This document shows, in pieces, positions 53,731 through 63,811 of a stretch of 64,000 nucleotides of DNA. The notes under the pieces were generated by a model. It was not told the origin of the DNA. It did not search any database and saw nothing but the letters and a program-made list of their open reading frames with translations. This DNA comes from an uncultured Burkholderiales bacterium. Lineage in GTDB: Bacteria; Pseudomonadota; Gammaproteobacteria; Burkholderiales; Burkholderiaceae_C. Every line of letters starts with the position of its first letter. Position 1 is the first letter of the stretch. The stretch covers positions 94,557-158,556 of the forward strand of contig CAMFGY010000010.1 in assembly GCA_945952065.1 (NCBI GenBank). Direction: 5' to 3'. A program made the translations under genes and the position numbers.

Positions 53731-54759
53731 TCAGGCCTCATCCAGCGGCAGGCGCCGCTTGCGCTTCATCATGAAGAAAAGGCCGGCGCCCAGCACGGCC
53801 ATGCCCAAGGCCAGCAGCGCCAGCAAACGCCAACGCCGTGCCGAGGCCTGATGGCTCTGCGCCAACTGGGCCTGCAGCTTTTCCATCTCCAGACGCATGG
53901 CACGCTGCTCCGCTTGCAGCGCTTCAAACTGCTGTTGCGCGCGCAGCAGCCGAGCCGGCGCACTGTCGTCCCCTAACCCCGCATCGCTGGCCAAGAGCTC
54001 GGCCGCGCTCATGGCTCGGCCGACATCAATCGCCATCAGCAGGCTGCTCTTGCGCTCGGCACGCACCATGGGCTCGCGCAGGCTCGGGCCTTTTTGCTGG
54101 GCTGAACCCATGCTTGCCAGATCACTGTCAAAGCGAAAGCGCAGGCCCGGCAGCTGCGCATCTGGCAGGCTCAAGGGCGGCAAGCCCGCATCATCCAAAC
54201 GCAGCACCGGGCCCGTCGGGCGTTCAGCCCGCACCTTGAGGGCCCGCAGCGGTGGCTTGGCCACTGGGCTTGGCGTGAGGCGGGGGAGCTCTTCAAGTGC
54301 GGTGACAGGACCGGCCGCGGGCATGACCAGAACCGCCGGTGGCAGCGGATCCAAAAAAACCGTCAACTGCTGGGCCGGGCATCCCAAGCTGAGCCGCAGG
54401 ACCGGCTCGGCGATATCGCCCCGGCTGCGCAGCCAGACCCAGCCTGAGCTCGGCTCATGCGCTTTTGCAGACCTGGTCTTGTGGGCTCCCTGGCTTGGCT
54501 CGACCACCCAGCTTTGCGACAACTCGGACGCCGGCAAGCTGCGCTCACCCGCTTCGACACTGGCCTTCAAACAATCGCGGCGAGGCACTTCATCGCTGGC
54601 CCAACGCACCGGCACTTGCACCGACAAAGGCTGACCCAGGCCCGACAAGACCCGCACCGGCCCCAGTTCCAGCGCCTGCGCTGCGGGTGCGAGCCAAGCC
54701 AAAGCGATGGCCGCCACACAAGGGGCAGCTGAAGGGATCATGAAGCGGCGGCTTTGCAT
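53731..54759 (-). CDS. FimV-like N-terminal domain protein with a membrane anchor
   Basis: 342 residues from the ATG at 54759. An ATG at 54741 is the alternative. The open frame extending far upstream is a shadow of the TPR gene. A signal peptide (AAIALAWLAPAAQALEL) leads into LGPVRVLSGLGQPLSVQVPV, the start of FimV/TspA N-terminal domains, which form a LysM-associated envelope module. After a proline-rich linker comes a coiled coil (about 280-310), then one transmembrane helix (LLALLALGMAVLGAGLFFM) and a basic tail. FimV organises pili, polarity and peptidoglycan links. This is a much shorter relative and no pilus gene is nearby. Confidence 0.72.
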   Translation of the reverse strand: MQSRRFMIPSAAPCVAAIALAWLAPAAQALELGPVRVLSGLGQPLSVQVPVRWASDEVPRRDCLKASVEAGERSLPASELSQSWVVEPSQGAHKTRSAKAHEPSSGWVWLRSRGDIAEPVLRLSLGCPAQQLTVFLDPLPPAVLVMPAAGPVTALEELPRLTPSPVAKPPLRALKVRAERPTGPVLRLDDAGLPPLSLPDAQLPGLRFRFDSDLASMGSAQQKGPSLREPMVRAERKSSLLMAIDVGRAMSAAELLASDAGLGDDSAPARLLRAQQQFEALQAEQRAMRLEMEKLQAQLAQSHQASARRWRLLALLALGMAVLGAGLFFMMKRKRRLPLDEA

Positions 54760-54944
54760 GCAAGCAAGGGAGGGCAATTCAAAAAAGTGAACCGTGTGGA
54801 ACCCTCTGCAGGGCTCAGGAGGCCAGCACGAAAACCCAAGCCCGCAGGGGGCTGGGACATCGGGGCTGGCGGCCACTCTAGCATGCAGACTTGCCCCGGG
54901 AGGCACAGGGCTGTCCCCGAGGGCCCTGCGCCAAAGTCGACAAC

Positions 54945-54950
54945 TACAAT
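54945..54950 (+). promoter_or_regulatory. Candidate -10 element of the TPR gene
   Basis: TACAAT 25 bases before the ATG at 54976. The -35 is weak. Confidence 0.35.
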
Positions 54951-54975
54951 CCGCGCAAACCAATTCCGCCTGACC

Positions 54976-56277
54976 ATGAGCATCCACAAAGCCGCGCCCA
55001 AGAGTTTCTCGCTTCGTACCCTCTGTCTGGCCGCCAGCTTGGCGCTGGGTTTTGGCGGTGCATGGGCCGATGAGGTCTCTGAGGTGCAAGCCATCTTGGC
55101 CGCAGGCAAACATGCGGAAGGCCTGAAAAAAGTGGACCAGTTCCTGGTGGCAAAGCCCAATGACCCGCGTTTGCGCCTGCAGCGTGGCATTGCCTTGTCC
55201 TTGCTGAACCGGCAGGCCGAGGCGATTGGCGTGTTCCAAAAGCTGACCGAAACCCACCCCGAGTTGCCCGGTCCCTACAACAATCTGGCCGTCATTTATG
55301 GCAACCAGGGCGACTATGAAAAGGCCCGGCAAGCGCTGGAGTTGGCGATTCGCACCAACCCCACCTATGCCACCGCCTTCCAGAATTTGGGCGATGTCTA
55401 TGCACGATTGGCTGGGCAGGCCTATAAAAAGGCCTTGGCCCTGGACAAGAGCGACGGCAGCCTGCCCCTGAAGCTGGCCGTGGTGCAAAACGTGTTTGAG
55501 GCCAGCGTCGATCCACGCGCTGCCAAGCCGGTGAACGCCGCAGCGGCCACCCCGCCAACGCCTGCTGCGCCCGCCACAGCCACAAACGCATCCCCGGCCA
55601 CCGCGGCCACTGCAGCCTCCACGCCCAGCCCCGCCGCGACCTTGGCAGCCAAGCCGAATGACAAGGCCGCTGCAGACAAAAAGGCGGCAGAGAGCAAAGC
55701 GGTCGACAACAAGCTGGCCGCCGCTGCCCCTGCCAGCAAGACGCCTGCGCCGGCCAACCCTGTAACAACTGCGGCTACTGCAGCGCCTGCCACGCCAAAC
55801 CCCAGCACCGCCGCCGGCCCGGCCAAGCCCGCCCTCAGCCCGGCCAGCGCCCCAAGTGCGGCGACCACCGTGGCCGCCGCCCCGAGCAAGGCCGAAGCCG
55901 CCAAACCCGACAGCACCAAGCCCGAAGCGGCGGCCGACAAAGACAAGCAGGCCGTCGAAAAAGCCCTGCATGCCTGGGCCAAGGCCTGGAGTCAACGCGA
56001 TATGGAGGACTACTACGCCGCCTATGCGCCGGAATTCAAGGGCAAGTCGCCTACTCGCAAGGCGTGGGAGCAAGAGCGCCATGCACGCATCACCGGCAAG
56101 AAGAAGATCTCGGTGAGCTTGTCCAATCTGCAAATCAAGGTCAACGGTGACAAGGCCAGCGTGCGCTTCCGCCAGGACTACAGCTCCGACGCGCTGAGCG
56201 TGAAGAGCAGCAAGAGCATCGAGATGGTCAAGAGCAAGTCGGGCAACTGGCAGATCACGCAGGAAGCCTCCAACTGA
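54976..56277 (+). CDS. Exported TPR protein with C-terminal NTF2-like (Cds6-type) domain
   Basis: 433 residues from the ATG at 54976. A signal peptide (LCLAASLALGFGGAWA) is followed by tetratricopeptide repeats (about 35-165; PGPYNNLAVIYGNQGDYEKA). A long Ala/Pro/Lys low-complexity linker (about 180-325) ends in an NTF2-like domain starting AVEKALHAWAKAWSQRDMEDYYAAYAPEF. This domain resembles the scaffold domain of Cds6, linked to L,D-transpeptidase function. The next gene is an L,D-transpeptidase with a similar C-terminal domain, so the two probably act together in the periplasm on peptidoglycan. Confidence 0.82.
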   Translation: MSIHKAAPKSFSLRTLCLAASLALGFGGAWADEVSEVQAILAAGKHAEGLKKVDQFLVAKPNDPRLRLQRGIALSLLNRQAEAIGVFQKLTETHPELPGPYNNLAVIYGNQGDYEKARQALELAIRTNPTYATAFQNLGDVYARLAGQAYKKALALDKSDGSLPLKLAVVQNVFEASVDPRAAKPVNAAAATPPTPAAPATATNASPATAATAASTPSPAATLAAKPNDKAAADKKAAESKAVDNKLAAAAPASKTPAPANPVTTAATAAPATPNPSTAAGPAKPALSPASAPSAATTVAAAPSKAEAAKPDSTKPEAAADKDKQAVEKALHAWAKAWSQRDMEDYYAAYAPEFKGKSPTRKAWEQERHARITGKKKISVSLSNLQIKVNGDKASVRFRQDYSSDALSVKSSKSIEMVKSKSGNWQITQEASN

Positions 56278-56348
56278 TTCCGCACGGCACGCCGCCACTG
56301 AGAGAAAATAGAGCCCTGCCCCCGCGCTGATGGATGGGGGCTTGATGA

Positions 56349-57719
56349 ATGCCTATGTCTGCCAAGCTCAACAACGCCTTGAACGAAATCTCTGCCGCCA
56401 AGCCCATGAATGGGCTGGTGCACTCCGGTGTGCTGGCGGGCCTCGGTCTGGCGGCGGTCTTGGGCGTGGTGGGCTATGTGTTTGCCAAGGTCGACCGTCA
56501 CCCGGGCGCTTCTGCCGCTGAGCAGGCCCTGAGCGAACATGAGTTGGCCGCGGCGGCGGACAAAACCAGCCCGGTCGAGCGCCTGCTCAAGGCCCAACCC
56601 GACGAGCAAAGCCCGGAAGGCCTGCTGATTCAAAGCTACCAGCATTTGGCGCGCGGCGAAGAGTCGCAGGCCTTGGACAAGGTCGAAACCCTGGTCAAGC
56701 GTCGGCCCGATTTCGCCCTGGCGCAGCTGCTGCTGGGTGATCTCTTGCTGGCCCGCAGCGGTCACCCGGGCGCGGCCGCCCAAGGGCCGGAGTTGCTGGC
56801 CAGTGCGCCCGTGGGCGCCAGCGAAGGCTTGCGTGCCGAGGCGCGGCTGCGTCTGGCCGCTTTGGTGGAACGCCCGCCTGCCGACGCCCTGCCCAAGCCG
56901 CTGCTGAACCTCGCGCCCGGCGTGCGCCATGCCATCGTGGTCGACACCCACCGCGCCCGGCTCTATCTGTTTGAAAACGGCCCCGAGGGCTTGAAGCTGC
57001 TGCGCGACCACTATGTGTCCATCGGCAAACTGGGCACGGGCAAACAGGTCGAAGGCGATCAGCGCACGCCCTTGGGCACCTATCACATCGGTCTGCGCCG
57101 CGACGAAGCCGCGGCACGCTATGGCGCCGCCGCCCTGCCCTTGAATTACCCCAATGAATACGACCGGGTGCTGGGCCGCAGCGGCAGCAGCATCTGGCTG
57201 CATGGCGAACGCGCCGGCAACTATGCGCGCGGGCCGCAGTCCACCGATGGCTGCATCGTGCTCAGCAACGACGATATGAAGCTGCTGGCCGACACCGTCG
57301 CTGCCCGCGAGACGCCGGTGGTGATCGTGGAACAAGTCAGCTGGGTCAAGCGCAGCGAGGCCGCCAAGCTGGCACCCGACCGCAGCTTTGAAGCGGCCTA
57401 CCAGCGCTGGCATGAGGCCCGTATGGCGCAAGACGCACAGCAGCTGCGCAGCTTTTACGAGCCCGGCCTGGAGCGCGGCTCCGACAGCGCCGCGCCCCGG
57501 CTGGAAGCCAATTTGGCGCGCATGAGCAAGCATGAGTTGCCGGTGCAGTCGCTGGAGCGACTCAGCATGCTGCCCTGGCCCGACGAACCCAAGGTCAAGA
57601 TTGTGACCTACCGCGAATTGAGCCCCAGCGACGGTGGCCGCCCCAAGCTCAAGCGCCAGTACTGGCGCGAGCAGCAAGACGGGCGCTGGGCGATCTTCTT
57701 TGATGGTTTGATCGGCTGA
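56349..57719 (+). CDS. L,D-transpeptidase (YkuD family) with C-terminal NTF2-like domain
   Basis: 456 residues. One N-terminal transmembrane helix (about 28-48) anchors it. A helical TPR-like part (to ~165) precedes the YkuD domain (about 195-325): IVVDTHRARLYLFE, RTPLGTYHIG, IWLHGERAGNYARG and the Cys site STDGCIVLSNDD. The usual HGC triad motif reads DGC here. Catalytic Cys and upstream His are kept. The NTF2-like C-terminus (about 340-456) matches the domain type in the preceding gene. It likely makes 3-3 or lipoprotein-type crosslinks, or trims tetrapeptides, in peptidoglycan. Confidence 0.87.
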   Translation: MPMSAKLNNALNEISAAKPMNGLVHSGVLAGLGLAAVLGVVGYVFAKVDRHPGASAAEQALSEHELAAAADKTSPVERLLKAQPDEQSPEGLLIQSYQHLARGEESQALDKVETLVKRRPDFALAQLLLGDLLLARSGHPGAAAQGPELLASAPVGASEGLRAEARLRLAALVERPPADALPKPLLNLAPGVRHAIVVDTHRARLYLFENGPEGLKLLRDHYVSIGKLGTGKQVEGDQRTPLGTYHIGLRRDEAAARYGAAALPLNYPNEYDRVLGRSGSSIWLHGERAGNYARGPQSTDGCIVLSNDDMKLLADTVAARETPVVIVEQVSWVKRSEAAKLAPDRSFEAAYQRWHEARMAQDAQQLRSFYEPGLERGSDSAAPRLEANLARMSKHELPVQSLERLSMLPWPDEPKVKIVTYRELSPSDGGRPKLKRQYWREQQDGRWAIFFDGLIG

Positions 57720-57813
57720 AGGCCAAGGGAAGAAGGTCCGCAAGGGCGTGCGCAATGCACGCCACGCAGGCCGGGCGCGACGGGGCCAGCCGGGCACAAA
57801 ACGCAGCCTCGAC

Positions 57814-57819
57814 TACAAT
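57814..57819 (+). promoter_or_regulatory. Candidate -10 element
   Basis: TACAAT 32 bases before the start of the small secreted protein gene. The -35 is unclear. Confidence 0.3.
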
Positions 57820-57851
57820 CGCCCACCTTTAGCAGCCACTGGACACATACC

Positions 57852-58250
57852 ATGTACCGCTGTGTTTCACGCGTGCTTGCGGCCGTCTGCGCCGCGGCGC
57901 TCGCCAGCACCAGCCTGTTCGCCCAGGCACAAACCCACCGGCCCTTTCCCGTGCAAGCCTTGCGCGGCGAGATGGTGGTGATCCAAAGCCCCGACATCAG
58001 CCTGAATGGCAAGCCTGCCCGCTTGGCCCCAGGCGCGCGCGTGCGCGGCGACAACAATCTGCTGCAGCAGCCCGCCGCCTTGAGCGGCGAAAAGCTGATG
58101 GTGCATTACACGCTGGACCCCAATGGCCTGCTGATGGACGTGTGGGTTTTGAACGTGGCCGAGTTGGCCAACAAGACCTGGCCGCGTACGCCGCAAGAAG
58201 CGGCCACCTGGTCCTTTGACCCCGCCGCCCAAGTCTGGACCAAGCGCTGA
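57852..58250 (+). CDS. Small conserved exported protein, function unknown
   Basis: 132 residues. A signal peptide (VLAAVCAAALASTSLFAQAQ) is followed by a compact domain: FPVQALRGEMVVIQSPDISLNG, LAPGARVRGDNNLLQQPAAL, MVHYTLDPNGLLMDVWVLN and WSFDPAAQVW at the end. The pattern recalls proteins kept near miaB in Burkholderiales, but I cannot name a family. It is probably periplasmic. No cysteines are in the mature part. Confidence 0.65.
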   Translation: MYRCVSRVLAAVCAAALASTSLFAQAQTHRPFPVQALRGEMVVIQSPDISLNGKPARLAPGARVRGDNNLLQQPAALSGEKLMVHYTLDPNGLLMDVWVLNVAELANKTWPRTPQEAATWSFDPAAQVWTKR

Positions 58251-58361
58251 GCGCAGCGCCTTTCTTTTCACCCTTCGCACGCTGAGCCTTTCGATGGAAG
58301 GGCACGCATCGCCGGCACGCGCTGGCCTTGCCGCATTGACGAGACGCATTGACGAGACCCC

Positions 58362-59708
58362 ATGAGCAAAAAAGTCTTTATCAAAACCTTTGGTTGCCAG
58401 ATGAACGAGTACGACTCGGGCAAGATGGCCGATGTGCTGGGCGCCGCCCAAGGCTATGAAAAAACCGACGATGTGGAGCAGGCCGACCTGATTCTGTTCA
58501 ACACCTGCTCGGTGCGCGAAAAGGCGCAGGAGAAGGTGTTCAGCGACCTCGGCCGGATCAAACACCTGAAGGAAAAAGGCGTCATGATCGGCGTGGGCGG
58601 CTGCGTGGCCAGCCAAGAAGGCGCGGCCATCATCGAGCGCGCGCCGTATGTGGACGTGGTGTTCGGCCCGCAAACCCTGCACCGCTTGCCCGCCATGCTG
58701 GCGGCACGTCGCGCCGAGTTGCGCCCGCAAGTGGACATTTCTTTCCCCGAGATTGAGAAGTTCGACAACCTGCCGGCCGCCAAGGTCGAAGGCGCCTCGG
58801 CCTTTGTTTCCATCATGGAAGGCTGCTCCAAATACTGTTCGTATTGCGTGGTGCCTTACACCCGCGGCGAAGAGGTCTCGCGCCCCTTTGACGATGTGCT
58901 GACCGAGATCGCCGGTCTGGCCGATCAGGGCGTGATGGAAATCAATTTGCTGGGCCAAAACGTCAATGCCTACCGCGGCAAGATGGGCGACAGCGGTGAA
59001 TACGCCGACCTCGCCCTGCTGCTCGAATACGCGGCCGAGATCCCCGGCATCCAACGCCTGCGCTTCACCACCAGCCACCCGAACGAGTTCAACCAGCGCC
59101 TGGTCGATGCCTTCGCCAAGGTGCCGCAGCTGGTGAATCACTTGCACCTGCCGGTGCAGCACGGCAGCGACCGCATCTTGATGGCGATGAAGCGCGGCTA
59201 CACCGCGCTGGAGTTCAAGAGCACCATCCGCAAGCTGCGCGCCATCCGCCCGGACATCCGCATCGCCAGCGACTTCATCGTCGGCTTCCCCGGTGAAACC
59301 GAAGAAGACCATGCCAAGCTGATGAAGCTGGTGGAGGACATCGGCTTTGATGCCTCCTTCAGCTTCATCTTCAGCCCACGGCCCGGCACCCCGGCTGCGG
59401 CGCTGGAAGACAGCACGCCTTATGAAGTGAAGGTGCGCCGCCTGCAAGAGCTGCAAGCTGTCATCGAGGCCAACACCTTGGCCATCAGCCAGACCATGGT
59501 CGGCCAGACCCACAAAATCCTGGTCACTGGCAATGCCCGCAAAGACCCCAGTGAATTGATGGGCCGCACCGAGTGCAACCGCATCGTCAACTTCAAGGGC
59601 CATGCGCGCCTGATGAATCAGTTGGTGGACGTCAAAATCACCCAGGCTTTTGCACACTCTTTGCGCGCCGAGGTGCTGACGGCGGAAGACGCTAGCGTGC
59701 TGGCCTGA
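58362..59708 (+). CDS. miaB: tRNA-2-methylthio-N6-dimethylallyladenosine synthase
   Basis: 448 residues. It adds the methylthio group at A37 of tRNAs that read UNN codons, using two 4Fe-4S clusters and SAM. The N-terminal UPF0004 domain has [29 protein letters not shown] and [11 protein letters not shown] (three Cys). The radical-SAM motif is [20 protein letters not shown]-terminal TRAM domain follows. Confidence 0.97.
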   Translation: MSKKVFIKTFGCQMNEYDSGKMADVLGAAQGYEKTDDVEQADLILFNTCSVREKAQEKVFSDLGRIKHLKEKGVMIGVGGCVASQEGAAIIERAPYVDVVFGPQTLHRLPAMLAARRAELRPQVDISFPEIEKFDNLPAAKVEGASAFVSIMEGCSKYCSYCVVPYTRGEEVSRPFDDVLTEIAGLADQGVMEINLLGQNVNAYRGKMGDSGEYADLALLLEYAAEIPGIQRLRFTTSHPNEFNQRLVDAFAKVPQLVNHLHLPVQHGSDRILMAMKRGYTALEFKSTIRKLRAIRPDIRIASDFIVGFPGETEEDHAKLMKLVEDIGFDASFSFIFSPRPGTPAAALEDSTPYEVKVRRLQELQAVIEANTLAISQTMVGQTHKILVTGNARKDPSELMGRTECNRIVNFKGHARLMNQLVDVKITQAFAHSLRAEVLTAEDASVLA

Positions 59709-60039
59709 GGCTCAAATAGCACTGCGGCAGGCTGATGCCCAAAAGCATCAGCCCGTAGCCCGCCATCTTGCCGTCTCGCCCCAGCAGCAACAGGGCAAGC
59801 AGCAGCGCCAAACTGCCTCCCACGCCGCCCCAGAGGGTCAGGTTTTGCCATGAGCGAGTTTTCAATTCGCGCCGCCAGAGCAGTTTGGCGCCCAGCGCCA
59901 TCAGCGCGGCCACCGACCATGCGGGCGCAAACAGATTGCTGAGATGCCAAAAGGCGTCAAGAGGACTCAAGGGCGGGCTCGCGGCTGACAAGGAATTTCG
60001 TTTCGCTTGATGCACATCAAGCTTGCGACGGTGCTGCAT
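59692..60039 (-). CDS. Small membrane protein upstream of hemA, function unknown
   Basis: 115 residues from the ATG at 60039. An ATG at 60063 is the alternative. The very long open frame beyond is a shadow of hemA. The domain starts [19 protein letters not shown] and has three hydrophobic helices (about 34-52, 65-85 and 89-106). Its last 17 bases overlap the 3' end of miaB on the other strand. A protein of this layout next to hemA appears conserved in Burkholderiales from memory, but no role is known. Confidence 0.65.
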   Translation of the reverse strand: MQHRRKLDVHQAKRNSLSAASPPLSPLDAFWHLSNLFAPAWSVAALMALGAKLLWRRELKTRSWQNLTLWGGVGGSLALLLALLLLGRDGKMAGYGLMLLGISLPQCYLSLRPAR

Positions 60040-60075
60040 GCGCGCCTTCTCGGCACGAAGCATTGATGTCAATTT

Positions 60076-60088
60076 TATAATCCGCCCA
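60076..60088 (+). promoter_or_regulatory. -10 element giving a leaderless hemA mRNA
   Basis: Perfect TATAAT at 60076-60081. The predicted start site, 7 bases on, is the A of the hemA ATG. There is no Shine-Dalgarno sequence. Confidence 0.5.
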
Positions 60089-61431
60089 TGACCGTATTTG
60101 CCCTTGGCCTGAACCACACGTCCGCGCCCCTGGATCTGCGCGGACGTTTTGCGTTCTCGCTGGAGCAGCTGGCGCCGACCCTGCATGGTTTTCGCGAGCA
60201 ACTGCAGCTGCCCGGGCACAACGCCGCGGCCACCGAGGCGACGATTTTGTCGACCTGCAATCGCACCGAACTCTACATTGCCGGGCACAAAGACATGGTC
60301 ACTCCGGCGGTCGATTGGTTGGCTCGCGTCGGTGGGGTCAGCAGTGCGGCCTTGCTGGACCACGCCTATGTGCGCGAAGGCAGCGCGGCCGCACGCCACG
60401 CCTTCCGCGTCGCCAGCGGGCTGGATTCCATGGTGCTGGGCGAGCCGCAAATCCTGGGTCAAATGAAGCAGGCGGTGCGCGAGGCCACCCAGGCCGGCAC
60501 GGTGGGCACCACCTTGCATCAGCTCTTCCAGCGCGGCTTTTCGGTCGCCAAAGAGGTGCGCAGTTCCACCGAGATTGGCGCGCACTCCATCAGCATGGCT
60601 GCCGCCTCGGTGCGCTTGGCGGCCCAGTTGTTTGAAGATCTCAGCCAGATCAAGGTCTTGTTCGTGGGCGCTGGCGAAATGATCGAGTTGGTCGCCACCC
60701 ATTTCGCCGCCAAAACCCCCAAGGCCATGGCGGTGGCGAACCGCACCTTGGAGCGCGGCGAAAAGCTCGCCAGCCATCTCGGCGCCGAGGCGATTCGTTT
60801 GGCCGACTTGCCACAGCGCCTGCACGAATTTGATGCAGTGATTTCATGCACCGCCAGCAGCCTGCCCCTGATTGGCTTGGGCGCGGTGGAACGCGCCTTG
60901 AAGCTGCGCAAGCGTCGGCCCATGTTCATGGTGGATCTGGCCGTGCCTCGGGATATCGAGCCCGAAGTGGGTCAATTGGGCGACGTGTATCTCTACACCG
61001 TCGATGAGCTGGCCAGCTTGGTGCAATCCGCCGGCGAGAAGCGGCAGGCGGCAGTAGAGCAAGCCGAAGCCATCATCGAAACCGGCGTGCAAAGCTTTGT
61101 GCACTGGCTGGGCCAGCGCCATACCGTGCCCTTGATTCAAGCCCTGAATGCCCAAGCCGATGGCTGGCGCGAGCACGAAATGGCACGCGCCCGCAAGCTG
61201 CTGGCGCGGGGTGCCAATGTCGAAGAAGTGCTGGAGGCCATGAGCCGTGGTCTGACGCAAAAAATGCTGCACGGCACCTTGGCCGAGCTGCATGCCAGTG
61301 ACGGCGAACACCGGGTGCAGCTGGCGCAAACGGTGTCGCGTCTGTTCCTGCGCAGCAGCAGCCGCAACCCCGCCGAATCGGTCACGGCAGACAATAGAAG
61401 CGAGAGAAACGAGCGTTCCGGCGAGTATTAG
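60088..61431 (+). CDS. hemA: Glutamyl-tRNA reductase
   Basis: 447 residues. It reduces Glu-tRNA to glutamate-1-semialdehyde, the first step of C5 haem synthesis. The N-terminus [20 protein letters not shown] aligns with other HemA proteins, so the ATG is right. The catalytic Cys is in [11 protein letters not shown]. Others are [23 protein letters not shown] [29 protein letters not shown] (NADPH domain), [16 protein letters not shown] and the C-terminal dimerisation helix. The gene probably has a leaderless message. Confidence 0.97.
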   Translation: MTVFALGLNHTSAPLDLRGRFAFSLEQLAPTLHGFREQLQLPGHNAAATEATILSTCNRTELYIAGHKDMVTPAVDWLARVGGVSSAALLDHAYVREGSAAARHAFRVASGLDSMVLGEPQILGQMKQAVREATQAGTVGTTLHQLFQRGFSVAKEVRSSTEIGAHSISMAAASVRLAAQLFEDLSQIKVLFVGAGEMIELVATHFAAKTPKAMAVANRTLERGEKLASHLGAEAIRLADLPQRLHEFDAVISCTASSLPLIGLGAVERALKLRKRRPMFMVDLAVPRDIEPEVGQLGDVYLYTVDELASLVQSAGEKRQAAVEQAEAIIETGVQSFVHWLGQRHTVPLIQALNAQADGWREHEMARARKLLARGANVEEVLEAMSRGLTQKMLHGTLAELHASDGEHRVQLAQTVSRLFLRSSSRNPAESVTADNRSERNERSGEY

Positions 61432-61432
61432 C

Positions 61433-61471
61433 GGCGCCCCATGGTCGCGCCCCATGATCGCGCCCCAAAGT
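61433..61471. repeat. Three tandem 13-bp repeats between hemA and prfA
   Basis: GGCGCCCCATGGT, CGCGCCCCATGAT and CGCGCCCCAAAGT, head to tail. They begin 2 bases after the hemA stop. Too short for a protein domain. Confidence 0.6.
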
Positions 61472-61559
61472 CGCACCCTTTGCGGCGCCCATCAACGCCA
61501 GCACTTGCATGGGCTCACAGGCCCGCGCAACTTCAAAGCCATTGCCTCCCGGACCCGCC

Positions 61560-62645
61560 ATGAAAGACTCACTGCGCCAGCAGTTTGACCGCCTCGCCTA
61601 TCGCTTGAGCGAGCTCGACACCATCCTCAGCGAAGGCAGCATTGCCGCCGATATGAAGCGTTATCGGGCGCTCACCAAAGAGCAGGCCGAGGTGGCGGAC
61701 TTGGTGTCGCAATACCAGCAGTATCTGCAACGCGAGTCCGATTTGACGGAGGCCAAAAGCCTGCTGTCTGATCCCGAGATGGCCGAGATGGCGGCCGAAG
61801 AAATCAAGTCCGCCGAGGCCGATCTGAGCCGCTTGCATGAGTCACTGCAGCTGGCGCTGCTGCCGCGCGACCCGGATGATGAGCGCTCGGCCTTTTTGGA
61901 AATTCGCGCCGGGGCGGGTGGCGATGAGTCGGCCCTGTTCGCGGCCGATTTGGCCCGCATGTATTTGCGCTACGCCGAGCGACAAGGCTGGAAGACCGAA
62001 ATTTTGTCGGCCAATGAATCCGATCTGGGCGGCTACAAAGAATTGGTGGTGCGCATCGAGGGCGAGCGGGTGTATGGCCGGCTGAAGTTTGAGTCCGGCG
62101 GCCACCGCGTGCAGCGCGTGCCCGCCACCGAAGCGCAGGGCCGCATCCACACCAGCGCCTGCACCGTGGCCGTGATTGCCGAGCCCGATGAAGCCGAAGA
62201 AGTCACGCTCAACCCGGCCGAGCTGCGCATCGACACCTTCCGCGCCAGCGGCGCCGGCGGGCAGCACATCAACAAAACCGACAGCGCGGTGCGCGTCACC
62301 CACATCCCCACCGGCTTGGTGGCGGAATGTCAGGACGACCGCAGTCAGCATCGCAACAAGGCCAAGGCCATGTTGGTGTTGGCCGCCCGCTTGCGCGACA
62401 AAGACCGCATCGAACGCGAAGCCAAAGACGCCGCCAATCGCAAGAGCCTGATCGGCAGCGGCGACCGCAGTGACCGCATCCGCACCTACAACTTCCCGCA
62501 AGGCCGGCTCACCGACCACCGCATCAATCTGACGCTTTACAAGCTCGGCGCCATCATGGATGGCGATCTCGACGACGTGGCCGCCGGGTTGCAAGCGGCT
62601 CAAGCAGCCGAGCAGCTGGCTGTGCTCGAAGCGGGGCGCACATGA
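61560..62645 (+). CDS. prfA: Peptide chain release factor 1
   Basis: 361 residues from the ATG at 61560. It has the RF1 features: [40 protein letters not shown], the GGQ loop [16 protein letters not shown] and [17 protein letters not shown]. It reads UAA and UAG. Its stop overlaps the prmC start (ATGA), coupling it to the enzyme that methylates its GGQ glutamine. Confidence 0.97.
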   Translation: MKDSLRQQFDRLAYRLSELDTILSEGSIAADMKRYRALTKEQAEVADLVSQYQQYLQRESDLTEAKSLLSDPEMAEMAAEEIKSAEADLSRLHESLQLALLPRDPDDERSAFLEIRAGAGGDESALFAADLARMYLRYAERQGWKTEILSANESDLGGYKELVVRIEGERVYGRLKFESGGHRVQRVPATEAQGRIHTSACTVAVIAEPDEAEEVTLNPAELRIDTFRASGAGGQHINKTDSAVRVTHIPTGLVAECQDDRSQHRNKAKAMLVLAARLRDKDRIEREAKDAANRKSLIGSGDRSDRIRTYNFPQGRLTDHRINLTLYKLGAIMDGDLDDVAAGLQAAQAAEQLAVLEAGRT

Positions 62646-63481
62646 GCCCACTGCCCGGCGATATCCGCTCCGCGCTGCAGCTCGCGCAAAGCCTGGGCAT
62701 CGATCGGCTCGACGCCCAGCTGCTGGTGGCCGCTGCCGTGCAGCAAAACCGTGCGTGGTTGATCAGCCACGACGACGCCGCGCTGCCCCCCGAGCTCGCC
62801 CATCGTTTGGCCGATCAGTTCGCTCAAAAGGCTGCCGGCACCCCGCTGGCCTATCTGCTCGGCGAGAAAGAGTTCCACGGCCTGCTACTCAAGGTCACGC
62901 CCGACACCCTGGTGCCACGCGCCGACACCGAAACCCTGGTGGACTGGGCCTTGGAGATTTTGCAAACGCAAGCGCCCGAACAGGCGCAGCTCATCGACCT
63001 GGGCACCGGCAGCGGCGCCATTGCCCTGGCCCTGAAAGCCAGCCACCCCGCAGCGCAGGTCGAAGCACTGGACCTGAGCCACGCGGCCTTGGCCGTCGCC
63101 CAAGAGAATGCGCGCCGCCATGGCCTGGACATCCGTTTTCACCAAGGCGACTGGTGGCAACCGTTGGCGGGGCGGCAATTCGATCTGATCGTCAGCAACC
63201 CGCCCTATATCGCCGGTGAAGACCCGCATCTGCCGGCGCTGCGCCATGAGCCGATCAGCGCACTGACCCCCGGCGGCGACGGCCTGTCGGACCTGCAAAC
63301 CTTGATCGACGGCGCGCCTCCGCATTTGCGCTCCGGCGGCTGGCTGCTGCTCGAACATGGCTATGACCAAGCCGATCCCGTGGCCCAAGCCTTGCAACAG
63401 CGAGGCTTCAGTGATCTACAAATGCGCCGCGACCTGGGCGGCCAAGCCCGCGTCAGCGGCGGCCGCTGGCTGGCTTCTTAG
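62642..63481 (+). CDS. prmC: Release factor glutamine methyltransferase
   Basis: 279 residues. It transfers methyl from SAM to the GGQ glutamine of RF1 and RF2. An N-terminal helical domain binds the release factor ([32 protein letters not shown]). The SAM site is [16 protein letters not shown] and the catalytic motif is [12 protein letters not shown]. The start overlaps prfA by four bases. Confidence 0.96.
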   Translation: MSPLPGDIRSALQLAQSLGIDRLDAQLLVAAAVQQNRAWLISHDDAALPPELAHRLADQFAQKAAGTPLAYLLGEKEFHGLLLKVTPDTLVPRADTETLVDWALEILQTQAPEQAQLIDLGTGSGAIALALKASHPAAQVEALDLSHAALAVAQENARRHGLDIRFHQGDWWQPLAGRQFDLIVSNPPYIAGEDPHLPALRHEPISALTPGGDGLSDLQTLIDGAPPHLRSGGWLLLEHGYDQADPVAQALQQRGFSDLQMRRDLGGQARVSGGRWLAS

Positions 63482-63660
63482 TAGCTTCGGCTGCGCTGGA
63501 GCAATCATGAACTTGCGCGCCTTGCGCCAGATAGCCTGCAACCGCCCTTAAGCCGATCCAGCTTGATTAACTAAAGGGATTCGCACCTGGAAGAGCCTGT
63601 CGCTGTACGGTCGCCAGTTACGGCAATGTGCCCGGAGCGGATGTTGCTTGAGAGTTGGGT
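63482..63660. other. Non-coding stretch after prmC
   Basis: About 180 bp with no convincing gene. A 14-codon frame (63507-63551) is too short to support. Codon-like structure ends abruptly after prmC, fitting the junction with the structured repeat element. Confidence 0.4.
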
Positions 63661-63766
63661 GCCGAGCGCCGCCGGGGGCGCAATTCCGCTCCTGTCCCCC
63701 GCCGTCGCCTTGCAGGCGCCGGCTCCTCCTTTACCTCGCGGAATCACACCCCCGACGCCACTCGGC
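63661..63766 (-). ncRNA. Structured RNA-like element, copy L (minus strand)
   Basis: Arms 63661-63687 and 63740-63766 form a 27-position stem. Read as a minus-strand RNA, all but one position pair: the five C-A or A-C clashes of the + strand become G-U pairs, and only one clash remains. Inside, in RNA order, come CGCGAGGTAAAGGAGGAG (rc of 63723-63740), a small hairpin CGCC TGCAA GGCG, and GGCGGGGGACAGGAGC (rc of 63688-63703). Both internal segments are identical in copy R. Family not recognised. It may be an RNA gene, a riboregulator, or part of a mobile element. Confidence 0.5.
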
Positions 63767-63811
63767 AGTTCCACCGATGCGCGTCCTCGAAGAAGTAGCA
63801 CGGCCGTGCTG

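Noticed and set aside
54760..56298. Long 5' extension of the FimV-like frame
   Set aside because: The added part is an antisense shadow of the TPR gene. The signal peptide marks the real start near 54,759.
59692..60825. 377-codon minus-strand frame including the small membrane gene
   Set aside because: Only the last ~115 codons look like a protein. The rest is a shadow of hemA.
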